NCBI GenBank assembly: GCA_019421015.1
Contig: JAHZGC010000033.1
Location: 19,731 to 44,001, forward strand
Direction: 5' to 3'
DNA from: Coriobacteriaceae bacterium
GTDB taxonomy: Bacteria; Actinomycetota; Coriobacteriia; Coriobacteriales; UMGS124
DNA: 24,271 bases
Positions 1-8,975 of the stretch are shown in pieces (positions within the stretch are counted from its first letter, which is position 1; each line of letters starts with the position of its first letter). Both the position numbers and the translations under genes were made by a program. The notes beneath the pieces are model-generated. The model saw only the letters and a program-made list of their open reading frames with translations, was not told the DNA's origin and did not search any database.

Positions 1-3000
1 GCCTCAATCTCGACCTCGTTGGTGGGAACCGGTTCCTTCGGCCCCTCGTCGTAGGTCAGCTCGCCCACGTTGAGCCACTTCGTCGGCTCGGTGACGGGCG
101 GCACCGTGGCTTGGAACGTCACCACAACCGACTCGCCCAACTCGCCGGCGTTCTCGGCACCCTTCAGATTGCCCACCTGCCAGACAATCTCGCGCGTCTG
201 GGGGTCCATGTCGTCAACGGCGATATCGTCGCGACCGACCACTTTGGCGCTCCCCTTGACGTACTCCAGCCCCATGGGAACGGCGTCCTTCACCATGACG
301 TTGGTAGCATCCACATTCGACTCGTTAGTAACCACCAGCGCATAGGTCACCACGTCGCCCGAAACCACCTCGAGCAGGTTCTTGGTGTAGCCTTCTCCCT
401 CCAGCTTCTTTGTGACCTCAGGCACCAGGGGCTCGTTGGAACCCGCATCGCCCGACGCGCTCCTATCGTCAGCCCCCGTAGAACCAGTGTCCTGCTGATC
501 GGTGCCCTGGTCCTGAGCCGAGAGGGTCCCGACCTTCTGCCACTTCTCGATAGTGACGAACGGCACGCCCTTGGCATTCACGAACTCTGCCTTGTTGGCG
601 GAGCGGCCGGCAATCTCATCGGCGGTCGTGCGCGATTGAACGGTCGGGTCGGTCTGGTCGCTAACGACGCCATCCCCGGTGCCATCGGTGGTCGTGCCGC
701 CGTCGTTACTGGGTTCGGTGGGTTCACCGTTGTCCGGCACGTCGGGATTGGAGGTGGAGTTGGTCGTGGAGGAATCGTTCGGCAGCTCCGTAGAGTTGTC
801 GTCTGCCACGATTACGCCCTCGATGTAACCAACGAGCGGTTGTGTGTAGAAACCACCATCGTTGGCTTCGATTTCGGTCACTTTGTACTTAATACCCTCG
901 GGAAGACCGAGGATGGTAACGCTCTCGTCGTGATGGAGCAGCAGCTCCCCTCCATTAGCGATATAACCCGACATATCGCGACCAAAATAGTAGAACTTCT
1001 TATCAGCCGGAATCGCATTGCCATCTTTGTCTGTAAACTCAAACTTGAATCTGTAGCCCCTGATGTAATCTGCAGGAAGACTTAGTCCTTCACCGACAAC
1101 TTTCTTGCTCACCATCAATGAACCGGTGGGAGCGGCTTCAGTCTTTTTGTCGGTGACCACCACGATATTGACCAAGCTAAAAAGGCCCGTGATGTCCGTA
1201 TCGCCTAGATTATCATAGTTGACGGTAGAACCAGCCAAGGCTGCCGTATTTTGGCGTACCGTCGCTCGCACATAGCCTGTATCCGCAACGAAGAACGGCC
1301 AGACAAGTCCATCGCCGCCGCTTTGGACAAGACCATAATCAATAACGGCATTCTCGCCGTAGCGAAGATCCATAAATCGCTGGATTTTAGTGTCCTGGCC
1401 CACCGAATCTTTTAAGCATACGGGCTTCCATGCCTCTTGGGCAGCACTGAAAGAACCACTTTCTTGATACTGTTGAAGCGCCTTGATGTCACGTAGGGTG
1501 ACATTAACCTGATCATCGGTATACTTGACCATGGTTTGGACAAGCTTGCCAACCCCGGCCATAACAACAACGCCGTCATCCGCTTTACCCGCATCGGCAT
1601 AGATGGAGTACACACCCACCTTAACCGGTATGACGTTGGGATTGAGTTCGTACTCCCCAGATTCGCCCTCCGGAACTGCCGGTGGGTCTGTCTCCTTGAG
1701 GTAATACATGTACATATCGGCATCGGCATCGTCAATTGTTCGGTTAGGCCATCTGACGCTGGCATAACCGTTCGGGTCATCACTATCCTCCGCATCTTTA
1801 TGTGCCTGCCACGGCTCAAAGATGAGCATGCCGTCTATTGGCTCGCCATTCTCTCCCACAATGGTCGCGGTTCTACCGCTTGCGGCGGGGTCCTTACAGG
1901 CCTCATCGTTATAAAGGGTGAATTCGGCACCGTTAACCGGATTGCCATTTTGGTCAACCTTCATAACACGAAGCTGGCGCACCTCGTTAGGGATGTAGAT
2001 CACAGAACGGAAGTTACGATCAAAAAGCGAGGTATCGAGAAATTGGAAATGATGAGTCAGGGCAGCTTGCATCGCTTCTGCACCTTGTTCTTTAACCATC
2101 TCGCCAAGGAGCTCATAACGCTCGGCCGATGACAGTCCGCTTAGCTCCTCGCGAGAAATGCCCAGGGCATCGGCAAGCCCAACCGGCTGGATGATGGCAT
2201 ATAGCATGCGCATATCGCCATTGTCATTGATTAGAACATAGCGGTCGGCTCGTCCCGGCAAATTCTCAAGCGTTCCTTTAATGCGCCTTTCGGTCTCATC
2301 CCAACCAAGATACCAACCACTGGTACGGGTATCCTGCGTTGCCTGAGACGCCTGCAACAGGACAGCTTTCAAGATGGACTCAGACGTAGATGAGCCAGTG
2401 GTTTCAAAGCCGTTCAAATTATCGCCGTACAAAGGATTCCATTGATTGGAGCCCTCACGAAGCAGGGGGATGGCAACCACCAGTCCATCTTCCTGGATAT
2501 CAATTGGAACCCTTTGGCTCGCAAGGTCTTCCTCAGAAGGACCGATTACGACCCCACTTTCTTCCAAGGTTCCATAGACTACATCGTTGGGTGCCGATGT
2601 GACATAGCTGTTAAAGCTTGAATAGGCACCGGTTTGATAACGGTTATTCACTACAAACATTGTGTTGTCAGGATCGAAGCGCAATAAAATATCCTGAGGC
2701 ACTGATTTATAGCCGCCAGGAACCTCGCTTTCGCGTAAAAGATACAGCAGACCTGTATTGGTTTCAGCGTTGTATCTATCTGAGAAGTTATAGGGGTCAC
2801 TGTTGCGATCGTCTGGGTTTGATAAAAAGATAGCCTCGCCCTTTTCATCAGTCAGGGCCCAGGTAATGGGTTTAGACGCATCTGTTATCTGACCACGCAC
2901 CTGATCAAGCGTAACGTTTTTAGCGCTCTCCTTGTTTATGCCAGCCGGAGTCTGCAGCTCGTAAACATCGAACTTGGCACCTTCAAGGGGATTCCCGTCT

Positions 3001-4664
3001 TGATCGACTTTTTTAATTTGCTGATAAAGAGCTGGCTGGAGGTTAAACTTAACCGAGAGCGACGAATCATAATTGCCGCGTTCAAGATAGAACATTTTAA
3101 GGGTGTGGGACGTATTTGATGCAAAGGTCTCACCGTTAAACCTGATACCCCCAATCAACGCACTATCCTCACGCAAATTAAGATTTTTAATATCTGATAC
3201 ATAGGGGCTTTCGCCTTCCGTTTCTCCATAAGCATTTTCGAACATCCGCCGTATGGTGGTTACAAGCAAGGGCGAATTCGTAATCTCCCCGTTAGTATTA
3301 AATGCCGTACCGAGGCAAATCACACCACTTTGAAAATTAATTGTTCCATAAAGCTCCGAATGGATACCGCCCAGGTCAAGAGCGAGAACACCATCGATGA
3401 AAACCCACATGTCATCGTCGCCGATAAATTCAAAAGTCATATCATTTTTTCCGACACGACCGTTTATTGGTTGGCGGAAATCCGTTTCAACCGTCAATCC
3501 CAAATGATGATTGACGAGCTTATCTGATGTATTATAAACGTTGTCTGCGTTTATATTATTTTCAAGTTCATGCGTCGTTTCATTAATCTTGAAAGCCTGA
3601 CTTGCCGGATTAAACGGGAAAAAGTTACCTATACTTTTACTTCCATCCTTACCGTCCGTACGTAATCCAGCCGGTTTGTTATAAAGAATAAAGTCGCCCG
3701 AATCCTTATCATACACTGCATAATTTTTACGCATATTGTAATAGTAGTAGCCTTGTTCATCTATTTGAAAAAGGCCACCGGCGTTGGTATATGATATTTT
3801 ACCCTGGTTGGCAATGCTTGGGTTAAACAGATAGGCGAGAGAGCGCTCCTCCTCGCTCAGATTGTATCCGCCATTTGCAAGTGGAACCGCTTCGTTGCCT
3901 TTGTTTGCCTTGGCTGCAGCTTCTTGAACTCCATCGGATACGTTTTTACCACCCGCCTCGCTATATAATTTTCCCGTTCCAGCTTTATTGGGTGCATCCT
4001 TATAAATAGTCGGGTTTCCATTATAGCCCGCATTATCGGCAGTGTATTTTGCACCCTCTGCATAACCCAAATTGCTAATCGCCGGATAACCAGTCCCCAT
4101 AAGCAACGGATTAACTATATACTGCATGCCCGGATGCTCGTCGGCAAAAGATCCATGGGCAGCCACAAGTCCCTGATTCCAGTATCCCATGTACCGCATG
4201 CCATTACCAAAAGTAAGAATATGACCGTAATTAATATTTCCCTTGGTCCATGTGCCGGTCTCTTCGTTATATGTACCGCTCGTAAGCCAATTTCTTTTGT
4301 AGTTGTCAGCATTAGTGCCACCAGTATACAAATCCCCTGTAGCACTATTAATATTTCCTGTAGAGTAATCAAAAAGATTCACCGTGGTACCCGGCGGATT
4401 TAAGCCCTGCACCTCAAAGGGGGCATAGGGGTCTTCGGTCGCTGGGTCCGCCTGCGCACTAATCCCCGCATCGGCATCATCAGCACTCTGGTCGTCAGGA
4501 GTACTGCTAAGAGCGCCCCCCCCCGTTGCTATTTTTGCCGGTTCGGTCGAAGGGGCGGTATCGGCCCCCATGGCAACGGCCACGCATGTCGACGACGCCA
4601 GCACGCATGCCAACGCCATCGTGAGCAGTCGTCCTCCAAGAAAACCGCCTCTTTTGCGCATCAT
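1..4664 (-). CDS. Large secreted multidomain surface protein (fibro-slime / Cna-B adhesin), 3' end outside the window
   Basis: Open reading frame of 1554 complete codons running off the left edge, so the C-terminus and any sortase signal are not visible. The start at 4664 follows an AGGAGG five bases upstream; a second ATG is adjacent. Residues 1-33 form a signal peptide (MMRKRGG, hydrophobic core, then AMGA). A fibro-slime type domain lies around residues 375-530, with the signature DDDMWVFIDG (M419) and LALDLGGIH. Two SpaA/Cna-B units follow, starting near 545 (KKVDQDGNPLEGAKF) and 895 (MKVDQNGNPVNGAEF); such folds usually form Lys-Asn isopeptide bonds. Near 1180-1275 is a pilin isopeptide-linkage-like domain (GSLMVSKKVVGEG), then a Ser/Thr/Pro/Asp-rich linker, then a DUF11-like domain from about 1420 (VVTYALVVTNESNVDATNV). 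Probable role: host or cell-cell adhesion at the cell surface. Codons in the N-terminal half are AT-rich compared with neighbours. The exact ligand is unknown. Confidence 0.88.
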   Translation of the reverse strand, partial: MMRKRGGFLGGRLLTMALACVLASSTCVAVAMGADTAPSTEPAKIATGGGALSSTPDDQSADDADAGISAQADPATEDPYAPFEVQGLNPPGTTVNLFDYSTGNINSATGDLYTGGTNADNYKRNWLTSGTYNEETGTWTKGNINYGHILTFGNGMRYMGYWNQGLVAAHGSFADEHPGMQYIVNPLLMGTGYPAISNLGYAEGAKYTADNAGYNGNPTIYKDAPNKAGTGKLYSEAGGKNVSDGVQEAAAKANKGNEAVPLANGGYNLSEEERSLAYLFNPSIANQGKISYTNAGGLFQIDEQGYYYYNMRKNYAVYDKDSGDFILYNKPAGLRTDGKDGSKSIGNFFPFNPASQAFKINETTHELENNINADNVYNTSDKLVNHHLGLTVETDFRQPINGRVGKNDMTFEFIGDDDMWVFIDGVLALDLGGIHSELYGTINFQSGVICLGTAFNTNGEITNSPLLVTTIRRMFENAYGETEGESPYVSDIKNLNLREDSALIGGIRFNGETFASNTSHTLKMFYLERGNYDSSLSVKFNLQPALYQQIKKVDQDGNPLEGAKFDVYELQTPAGINKESAKNVTLDQVRGQITDASKPITWALTDEKGEAIFLSNPDDRNSDPYNFSDRYNAETNTGLLYLLRESEVPGGYKSVPQDILLRFDPDNTMFVVNNRYQTGAYSSFNSYVTSAPNDVVYGTLEESGVVIGPSEEDLASQRVPIDIQEDGLVVAIPLLREGSNQWNPLYGDNLNGFETTGSSTSESILKAVLLQASQATQDTRTSGWYLGWDETERRIKGTLENLPGRADRYVLINDNGDMRMLYAIIQPVGLADALGISREELSGLSSAERYELLGEMVKEQGAEAMQAALTHHFQFLDTSLFDRNFRSVIYIPNEVRQLRVMKVDQNGNPVNGAEFTLYNDEACKDPAASGRTATIVGENGEPIDGMLIFEPWQAHKDAEDSDDPNGYASVRWPNRTIDDADADMYMYYLKETDPPAVPEGESGEYELNPNVIPVKVGVYSIYADAGKADDGVVVMAGVGKLVQTMVKYTDDQVNVTLRDIKALQQYQESGSFSAAQEAWKPVCLKDSVGQDTKIQRFMDLRYGENAVIDYGLVQSGGDGLVWPFFVADTGYVRATVRQNTAALAGSTVNYDNLGDTDITGLFSLVNIVVVTDKKTEAAPTGSLMVSKKVVGEGLSLPADYIRGYRFKFEFTDKDGNAIPADKKFYYFGRDMSGYIANGGELLLHHDESVTILGLPEGIKYKVTEIEANDGGFYTQPLVGYIEGVIVADDNSTELPNDSSTTNSTSNPDVPDNGEPTEPSNDGGTTTDGTGDGVVSDQTDPTVQSRTTADEIAGRSANKAEFVNAKGVPFVTIEKWQKVGTLSAQDQGTDQQDTGSTGADDRSASGDAGSNEPLVPEVTKKLEGEGYTKNLLEVVSGDVVTYALVVTNESNVDATNVMVKDAVPMGLEYVKGSAKVVGRDDIAVDDMDPQTREIVWQVGNLKGAENAGELGESVVVTFQATVPPVTEPTKWLNVGELTYDEGPKEPVPTNEVEIE
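4516..4524 (-). repeat. Nine-G homopolymer inside the surface-protein gene
   Basis: Nine consecutive C on the plus strand, hence G9 in the coding strand, spanning codons 47-50 of the surface protein just after the signal peptide. A change of one base would shift the frame and truncate nearly the whole protein. The frame as given is open on both sides. Confidence 0.9.
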
Positions 4665-5320
4665 CGCATCCTCCTAGTGCCTTGTCGTTCGTCAGCCGAA
4701 CAGCCCCTCCGGAAACAAAGCCGCACACTCACTTTGGCCCTGGGGCACCTTCGACCGTGGTGCGGTGGTACCCACATACCCACATATACAGATAGGAGGA
4801 TTTTAATAGAAACACTTGAAGAGATTATTAGGTTCTGCCCTTTCCTAGTAGTTAATCAGAACGATTATTACGTCTGTCGTGCAGTCTTTTTGTTGACGGT
4901 TGTAAACATGCTTTCATAGGAGCCTTCTCCGGCCCCGGCTTCTCACACGGGCACCTTACCGTTCGCCGAACCCATCTCTCAAACAAATCCCAGGCAAACA
5001 GGGCCAAAGGCAGCGTTTCGCTCTTCCGCACAAGGCCCACGCAACCAACCGCAACGAACCGTCGCCAGCCAGTTACCCCGTCGGTGCCTGACGATTTATA
5101 AAACCTGAAGACAAAAACAGATCGCAACACACAGTGTTTCTTCTCCGTCAGAAGACCCGGGTATCACACAACGATATATATGCAAGAATTGATTCAGTGT
5201 TTATATAATTTCTTCCTTGGATGCAGGGCGTCCTAAATTAAGGCACCGGTCAATCGGGCCACCGTATGTATCAAGTGAAGTCCCGCACCTCCCCCGCACG
5301 CCGCATCGCATCCACGCGGC
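4665..5320. other. Long spacer upstream of the surface-protein gene; no convincing gene
   Basis: About 650 bases without a coding region I can support. The surface-protein promoter and 5' leader should lie here. On the minus strand the stretch near 4770-4820 is AT-rich (CTATTAAAATCC, TGTATATG), but no good -35/-10 pair stands out. A small hairpin GTTCG-TCAGC-CGAAC lies at 4687-4701, just upstream of the ribosome binding site. Near 5136-5155 short inverted repeats occur on either strand (AACAC/GTGTT and CTTCT/AGAAG). A perfect TATAAT occurs on the plus strand near 5204-5209 without a recognisable -35. I do not recognise a riboswitch class. Confidence 0.5.
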
Positions 5321-6055
5321 CTACCCCCGCAGCCCCTCCTCCGCCTGCACCAGGCAGTCGTTCATGCGGTTGAGGTCTCCCACCACGGTGCTCGCCTGAC
5401 CAGGGAGCGCCGCCAGTGCCAGGCCGTCACCGGCCCTGAAGGCCCGCACACTCCCCACCAGCGCCTGCACGTCGGCCGCAAAGCTTTGGGCCACCGAGTT
5501 GGCCTCCCACATCGACGCACGCACCCCCTCGGGCAGCGATGCGGGCACCTCCGCGCCGGCGGCAAGGGTCCCGTAGCGAATCGCGTTGGACTCGATGGCC
5601 GAGAGCGCCGTCTCGTCGAGGCTCGAGAGTACGTCGGTAGCCGACCCGCTTCCGCCCGCGATGCCCTCGAGCACCGTGGCCGACACGCCGCTGCCGCCCA
5701 AGATCGACCCCACCGGGTCGCCCACCACGGCCTTCCACTGGTTGTATGCGTCGGCCTGGGCTGAATCTTGCACCCCCTGCACACCCCCGTCGGACCCCAG
5801 CGAGCCCCACAGCCCCTCGCCCGTGACCGCCAGCAGGCCGCCCGCCTGCGAGCGCCAGTCGTCCCCGACCGCCGCCAGGTCCACCCCCATGGCGTCAGAC
5901 GCCGTGGCCAGCGCATCGTCCAACGACGCCTGTACGCCCGAGACCCCCGCCTCGAACAGGGGCACCGCCAGCGTCCATCCCAGACACACCACGAGCACCG
6001 CGCTCGCAAGGCCCATCAGTACGTTCGCGACGATCGAGAGCACGCGGTAGACCAC
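5321..6055 (-). CDS. Membrane-anchored protein of unknown function
   Basis: I do not recognise this 244-residue protein. The GTG start at 6055 was chosen because AGGAGG lies just upstream, because a hydrophobic helix begins immediately after it (about residues 5-27, VLSIVANVLMGLASAVLVVC), and because the longer reading frame upstream is Arg/Trp-rich out-of-frame-looking sequence overlapping the divergent kinase. The rest is predicted to be outside the membrane: a mostly helical, Ala/Ser/Gly/Asp-rich sequence with almost no cysteine, with segments such as LDDALATASDAMGVDL and LNRMNDCLVQAEEGLRG. There is no lipobox. It is transcribed divergently from the polytopic kinase at 6222, with only 166 bases between the starts, so the two may be regulated together. 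A role in envelope signalling is only inference from position. Confidence 0.72.
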   Translation of the reverse strand: MVYRVLSIVANVLMGLASAVLVVCLGWTLAVPLFEAGVSGVQASLDDALATASDAMGVDLAAVGDDWRSQAGGLLAVTGEGLWGSLGSDGGVQGVQDSAQADAYNQWKAVVGDPVGSILGGSGVSATVLEGIAGGSGSATDVLSSLDETALSAIESNAIRYGTLAAGAEVPASLPEGVRASMWEANSVAQSFAADVQALVGSVRAFRAGDGLALAALPGQASTVVGDLNRMNDCLVQAEEGLRG

Positions 6056-6180
6056 GGCCCCTCCTTCCCGGCACCCGAGCCCGAGGCCATCCATAGATCC
6101 AAGGGCGTCTATAGTACGCGCCCACGGCCGCCGCCCCGTTCCGCGGGCCGCCCCCACACAGCCCGTCCACTCCCCCACGC

Positions 6181-6186
6181 TACAAT
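6181..6186 (+). promoter_or_regulatory. Candidate -10 element for the kinase-fhaA-fhaB-pstP cluster
   Basis: TACAAT matches five of six consensus positions, 36 bases before the GTG start at 6222. No consensus -35 is seen at the expected distance, so this is a weak call; the interval 6056-6221 must hold promoters for both divergent genes. Confidence 0.35.
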
Positions 6187-6221
6187 GCCGTCTCCACCAA
6201 CGACCTCGGGAGTGTGCAACC

Positions 6222-8048
6222 GTGCCCATCGATGCCGCCTCCATAGCCGACCAGCTGCTCCTCGGCCGATACCGGGTGCTCGAGGAGCGGGGCAAGGGCG
6301 GTTTTGGCACCGTGAGCGTCTGTTGGGACCCGCGCCTCATGCGCCGCGTGGCCATCAAGACCATCCCGCTCCGGACCGATCTTTCCTCACCGGCAGGTCG
6401 GCGCCCCAACACCCGCCAGGCCGCCGAAGAAGCCGTTGCCGAGCTGCGCCGCCACGACATGCTTCTGCGGGCCGCCCTTGCCGAGACGCGCACCGCCTCC
6501 ATGCTTGCCCACCCCAACATCGTGGCCATGCTCGACTTCGAGAACGACGACGAGAACGCCTATATCATCATGGAATACGTGGAGGGGGCGAGCCTGGCCG
6601 AGCTGCTCGACGCCACAGAAGACGGGCTGCTTACCTCCGACGAGGCGGCCGCAGTGGTCGAGGCGGTCTGCGACGCCCTGCAGTTCGCCCACGACAACGG
6701 GGTGCTCCACCTCGACATCAAGCCCGACAACATCCTCGTGGAGATGTCGGGCCGCGTGCGCCTGGCCGACTTCGGCATGGCGGCCCTCTCGAGCGCCACG
6801 GGCTACGCCGGCGCACGGGGCGGCACCGTGGGCTACATGCCCCCCGAGCAGATTGAAGGCGAGTCCGTGGACGTGCGCACCGACGTGTTCGCCTTTGCCG
6901 CCGTGATGTACGAGGCTCTCACCGGCCTGCGCCCCTTTGCCGCCGCGTCCGCAGCCCAGTCGTTGGAGCTGGTAGACCGCGGAGTGGCCGACCCCTGCGC
7001 CCTCAACGAGGACGTAAGCCCCGCGGCGGCCGACGCGCTGCTCGTCGCCCTCAACCCCGACCCCGACGTGCGCCCCATCAGCGCCGAGGCCTTCGGCGAC
7101 GAGCTCATGGCCGGGTTGGGGCGCCCCAAGGCCGGCCGCAAGAGCCTCGCCGCCTTTGTGACCGACATCCTCGACGACTCCGAGCCCCCGTCAGAGGACG
7201 CCCCGCAGCCCGACGACGCGTACGCCGCCGTCGGCGACGACCCCGACGGCGGCCCGCTGCTGCGTTCCTTCCCCCGCGCGGCCGTGCTGCTGCCGCGCAT
7301 CGCCGGCGCCTGGATCGCCGGCACCGTGGCCGCGCTCGCCGTAGCCGCGCTGACGCCCGACGGCGGCGCGGCCCCCTGGCTCATCGCCCTGTTCGCCGTG
7401 GCCGCCCTCGGCTACGCAGCTCCCACCCTGGGAAGCGCCTTGGCCCTGGTAGCCCTGGCAGCGGCGGGGTTTGTCGCCGGGCATTGGCTCTCCTCCCTGG
7501 CGGTGGTGCTTACGGGGGCGGCCTGGTGGCAGCTCGTGGTGCGCGAACGGCCCTTGGGCTCGGCCCCCACCCTGCTGGGCGCCGCCGCGGGCACGGCGGC
7601 CTCGCCGGCGGGAATGCTCCTGTGCGGCTGGCTGCTCCCGCCGGTGGCAGCCTGCCTCTGCGCGCTGACCTGCACGGCCGCCCAATGGTGCCTCCTGGAG
7701 CTGCGGGGCCTCCCCGCCGGACCGGGGTTTTGGGTCTCGGCGGCCAGCTGGCTGGGCTGCGCCGCGGCCACGGCGGCCCTGTGCCACAACGGGTCCAAAG
7801 GCCGCTGTTACCTGGGATGCCTCGCTGGCGGCACCATCGTTTTGGCCGCGCAGCTCGTAGTAAGCCGTATGGAAAATGGCGGTTCTTGGACGGCCCTGCC
7901 GTCGGAGGTGCTCGCGGCGGCGGTTGGCTCAACTATACTGGCTTGCATGTGTGTCCTTTTGTTCGGCACGCCTCGGGCGCTTAACGTGGACGGGGCCGAC
8001 GCCGACCGGTATATCGAAGATTCTCAGGAGGGCGAGGTCGCGCTATGA
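6222..8048 (+). CDS. Ser/Thr protein kinase with a polytopic membrane C-terminus
   Basis: 608 residues from a GTG start with a GGGAG about ten bases upstream. The Hanks-type kinase domain covers roughly residues 16-285: glycine loop GKGGFGTV (24-31), VAIK with K46, alpha-C glutamate probably E88, catalytic loop HLDIKPDN (H163, D165, N170), DFG at D183, and YMPPEQ. The HRD arginine is Leu164, so this is a non-RD kinase that may not depend on activation-loop phosphorylation. About 35 extra residues sit between K46 and the alpha-C helix. After an acidic linker, residues about 345-590 hold roughly eight or more hydrophobic helices, unlike the single helix plus sensor domain of PknA/PknB. The stop overlaps the fhaA start (ATGA), so it is translationally coupled to the FHA/phosphatase genes. 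It may act as the second kinase of the cluster, since no pknA lies next to pknB. Confidence 0.9.
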   Translation: MPIDAASIADQLLLGRYRVLEERGKGGFGTVSVCWDPRLMRRVAIKTIPLRTDLSSPAGRRPNTRQAAEEAVAELRRHDMLLRAALAETRTASMLAHPNIVAMLDFENDDENAYIIMEYVEGASLAELLDATEDGLLTSDEAAAVVEAVCDALQFAHDNGVLHLDIKPDNILVEMSGRVRLADFGMAALSSATGYAGARGGTVGYMPPEQIEGESVDVRTDVFAFAAVMYEALTGLRPFAAASAAQSLELVDRGVADPCALNEDVSPAAADALLVALNPDPDVRPISAEAFGDELMAGLGRPKAGRKSLAAFVTDILDDSEPPSEDAPQPDDAYAAVGDDPDGGPLLRSFPRAAVLLPRIAGAWIAGTVAALAVAALTPDGGAAPWLIALFAVAALGYAAPTLGSALALVALAAAGFVAGHWLSSLAVVLTGAAWWQLVVRERPLGSAPTLLGAAAGTAASPAGMLLCGWLLPPVAACLCALTCTAAQWCLLELRGLPAGPGFWVSAASWLGCAAATAALCHNGSKGRCYLGCLAGGTIVLAAQLVVSRMENGGSWTALPSEVLAAAVGSTILACMCVLLFGTPRALNVDGADADRYIEDSQEGEVAL

Positions 8049-8971
8049 ACCTCTTTGACATTCTCGAAGGCAGGATGCAGCAGATCTTTGAAGGCGGCAA
8101 CTCCATGGCACCCCTGCCGTTTAAGAAGCTCGCCAAGAAAGCCGTCCGCGAGATGAAGCGCAGCGCGGTCAAGGTCGACGGCCGCGTGATAGCCCCGTCG
8201 CTCTACACGGTGCTCGTGAGCCCGGGCGACGACGCGGTGATCGCCCCCCTGTACCAGCAGGTCACCGACGAGCTGGTCGACTTCATCTCCCACGAGGTAG
8301 ACAACGGCGGCTACGCCCTCATGAGCAGCCCCATGGTGCGCTTCATCGCCGACCCCAACATCAAGCAAGGCAGGACCGAGGTGGTGGCCGAAGTAGTGAC
8401 GCCCGACGTCCTCGAGGCCCTGCGCACCGAAGAGGCCGCCTACGCCCAGTCCCACGCCGGCTTTGCCCGCCGCGGCACCCCCATGCCCTCGCCGCGCCCG
8501 GCCCCGCAGCCCAACCGCCAGCCCGCCCCCCGGCAGGAGTTCGCGCCCCTGCCGACCGAGCAGCCCCAGCCCCGCCGCGCCCCCTCGGTGCCCGCGTCGG
8601 TTCCAGAGATGCCGCTCGACCTCGATTCCGACGCCCCCTTCGCAGGGGAGACCCGGGTCGCCCCCCACGCGCCGGCTGCCGGATCCGGCTCCTGCGAGAT
8701 TACCGACACCGCGACCGGCCGCACCTGGCGCCTGGGCGTGCCCTCCACGGTCATCGGCCGCGACGAGGCCAGCGCCGACCTCGTGCTCAACGACACCAAC
8801 GTGAGCCGCCGCCACGCCGACATCGTGCACGACGCGGCCGGCTGGCATATCAAAGACCTCGGCTCCACCAACGGGACGCGCGTCAACGGGCTGCGCGTCG
8901 ACCAAGCCGACCTCCACAGCGGCGACACCATCTCGGTGGGCCTCATAACGCTCGCGTTCAAGGAGCTGTAG
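8045..8971 (+). CDS. fhaA: FhaA-type protein: DUF3662 domain plus C-terminal FHA domain
   Basis: 308 residues; the ATG overlaps the kinase stop by four bases and has AGGAGG upstream. The N-terminal part (about 1-125) matches the DUF3662 domain typical of actinobacterial FhaA (begins MNLFDILEGRMQQIFEG, then KVDGRVIAPSLYTVLVSP). A Pro/Arg/Gln-rich flexible linker covers about 145-215. The FHA domain at about 218-308 shows the phosphothreonine-binding motifs VIGRDEAS, SRRHADI and GSTNGTRVNG. In mycobacteria FhaA binds phosphorylated partners of PknB and modulates peptidoglycan precursor export. No membrane segment. Shorter than the mycobacterial protein (about 527 residues), mainly in the linker. 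Confidence 0.93.
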   Translation: MNLFDILEGRMQQIFEGGNSMAPLPFKKLAKKAVREMKRSAVKVDGRVIAPSLYTVLVSPGDDAVIAPLYQQVTDELVDFISHEVDNGGYALMSSPMVRFIADPNIKQGRTEVVAEVVTPDVLEALRTEEAAYAQSHAGFARRGTPMPSPRPAPQPNRQPAPRQEFAPLPTEQPQPRRAPSVPASVPEMPLDLDSDAPFAGETRVAPHAPAAGSGSCEITDTATGRTWRLGVPSTVIGRDEASADLVLNDTNVSRRHADIVHDAAGWHIKDLGSTNGTRVNGLRVDQADLHSGDTISVGLITLAFKEL

Positions 8972-8975
8972 CCCC

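Noticed and set aside
4665..4800. c-di-GMP or cobalamin riboswitch before the adhesin
   Set aside because: Only isolated short matches; the conserved cores of these classes are not present.
4852..5130. 92-codon minus-strand frame in the long spacer
   Set aside because: No ribosome binding site, no recognisable domain, composition like non-coding sequence.
5180..5215. Plus-strand promoter for a small RNA (TATAAT)
   Set aside because: Perfect -10 but no -35 at a usable distance, no terminator and no reading frame downstream.
6056..6529. N-terminal extension of the unknown membrane protein to an ATG at 6529
   Set aside because: The extra 158 residues are Arg/Ser/Trp-rich antisense sequence of the kinase gene; the GTG at 6055 has AGGAGG and starts at the membrane helix.
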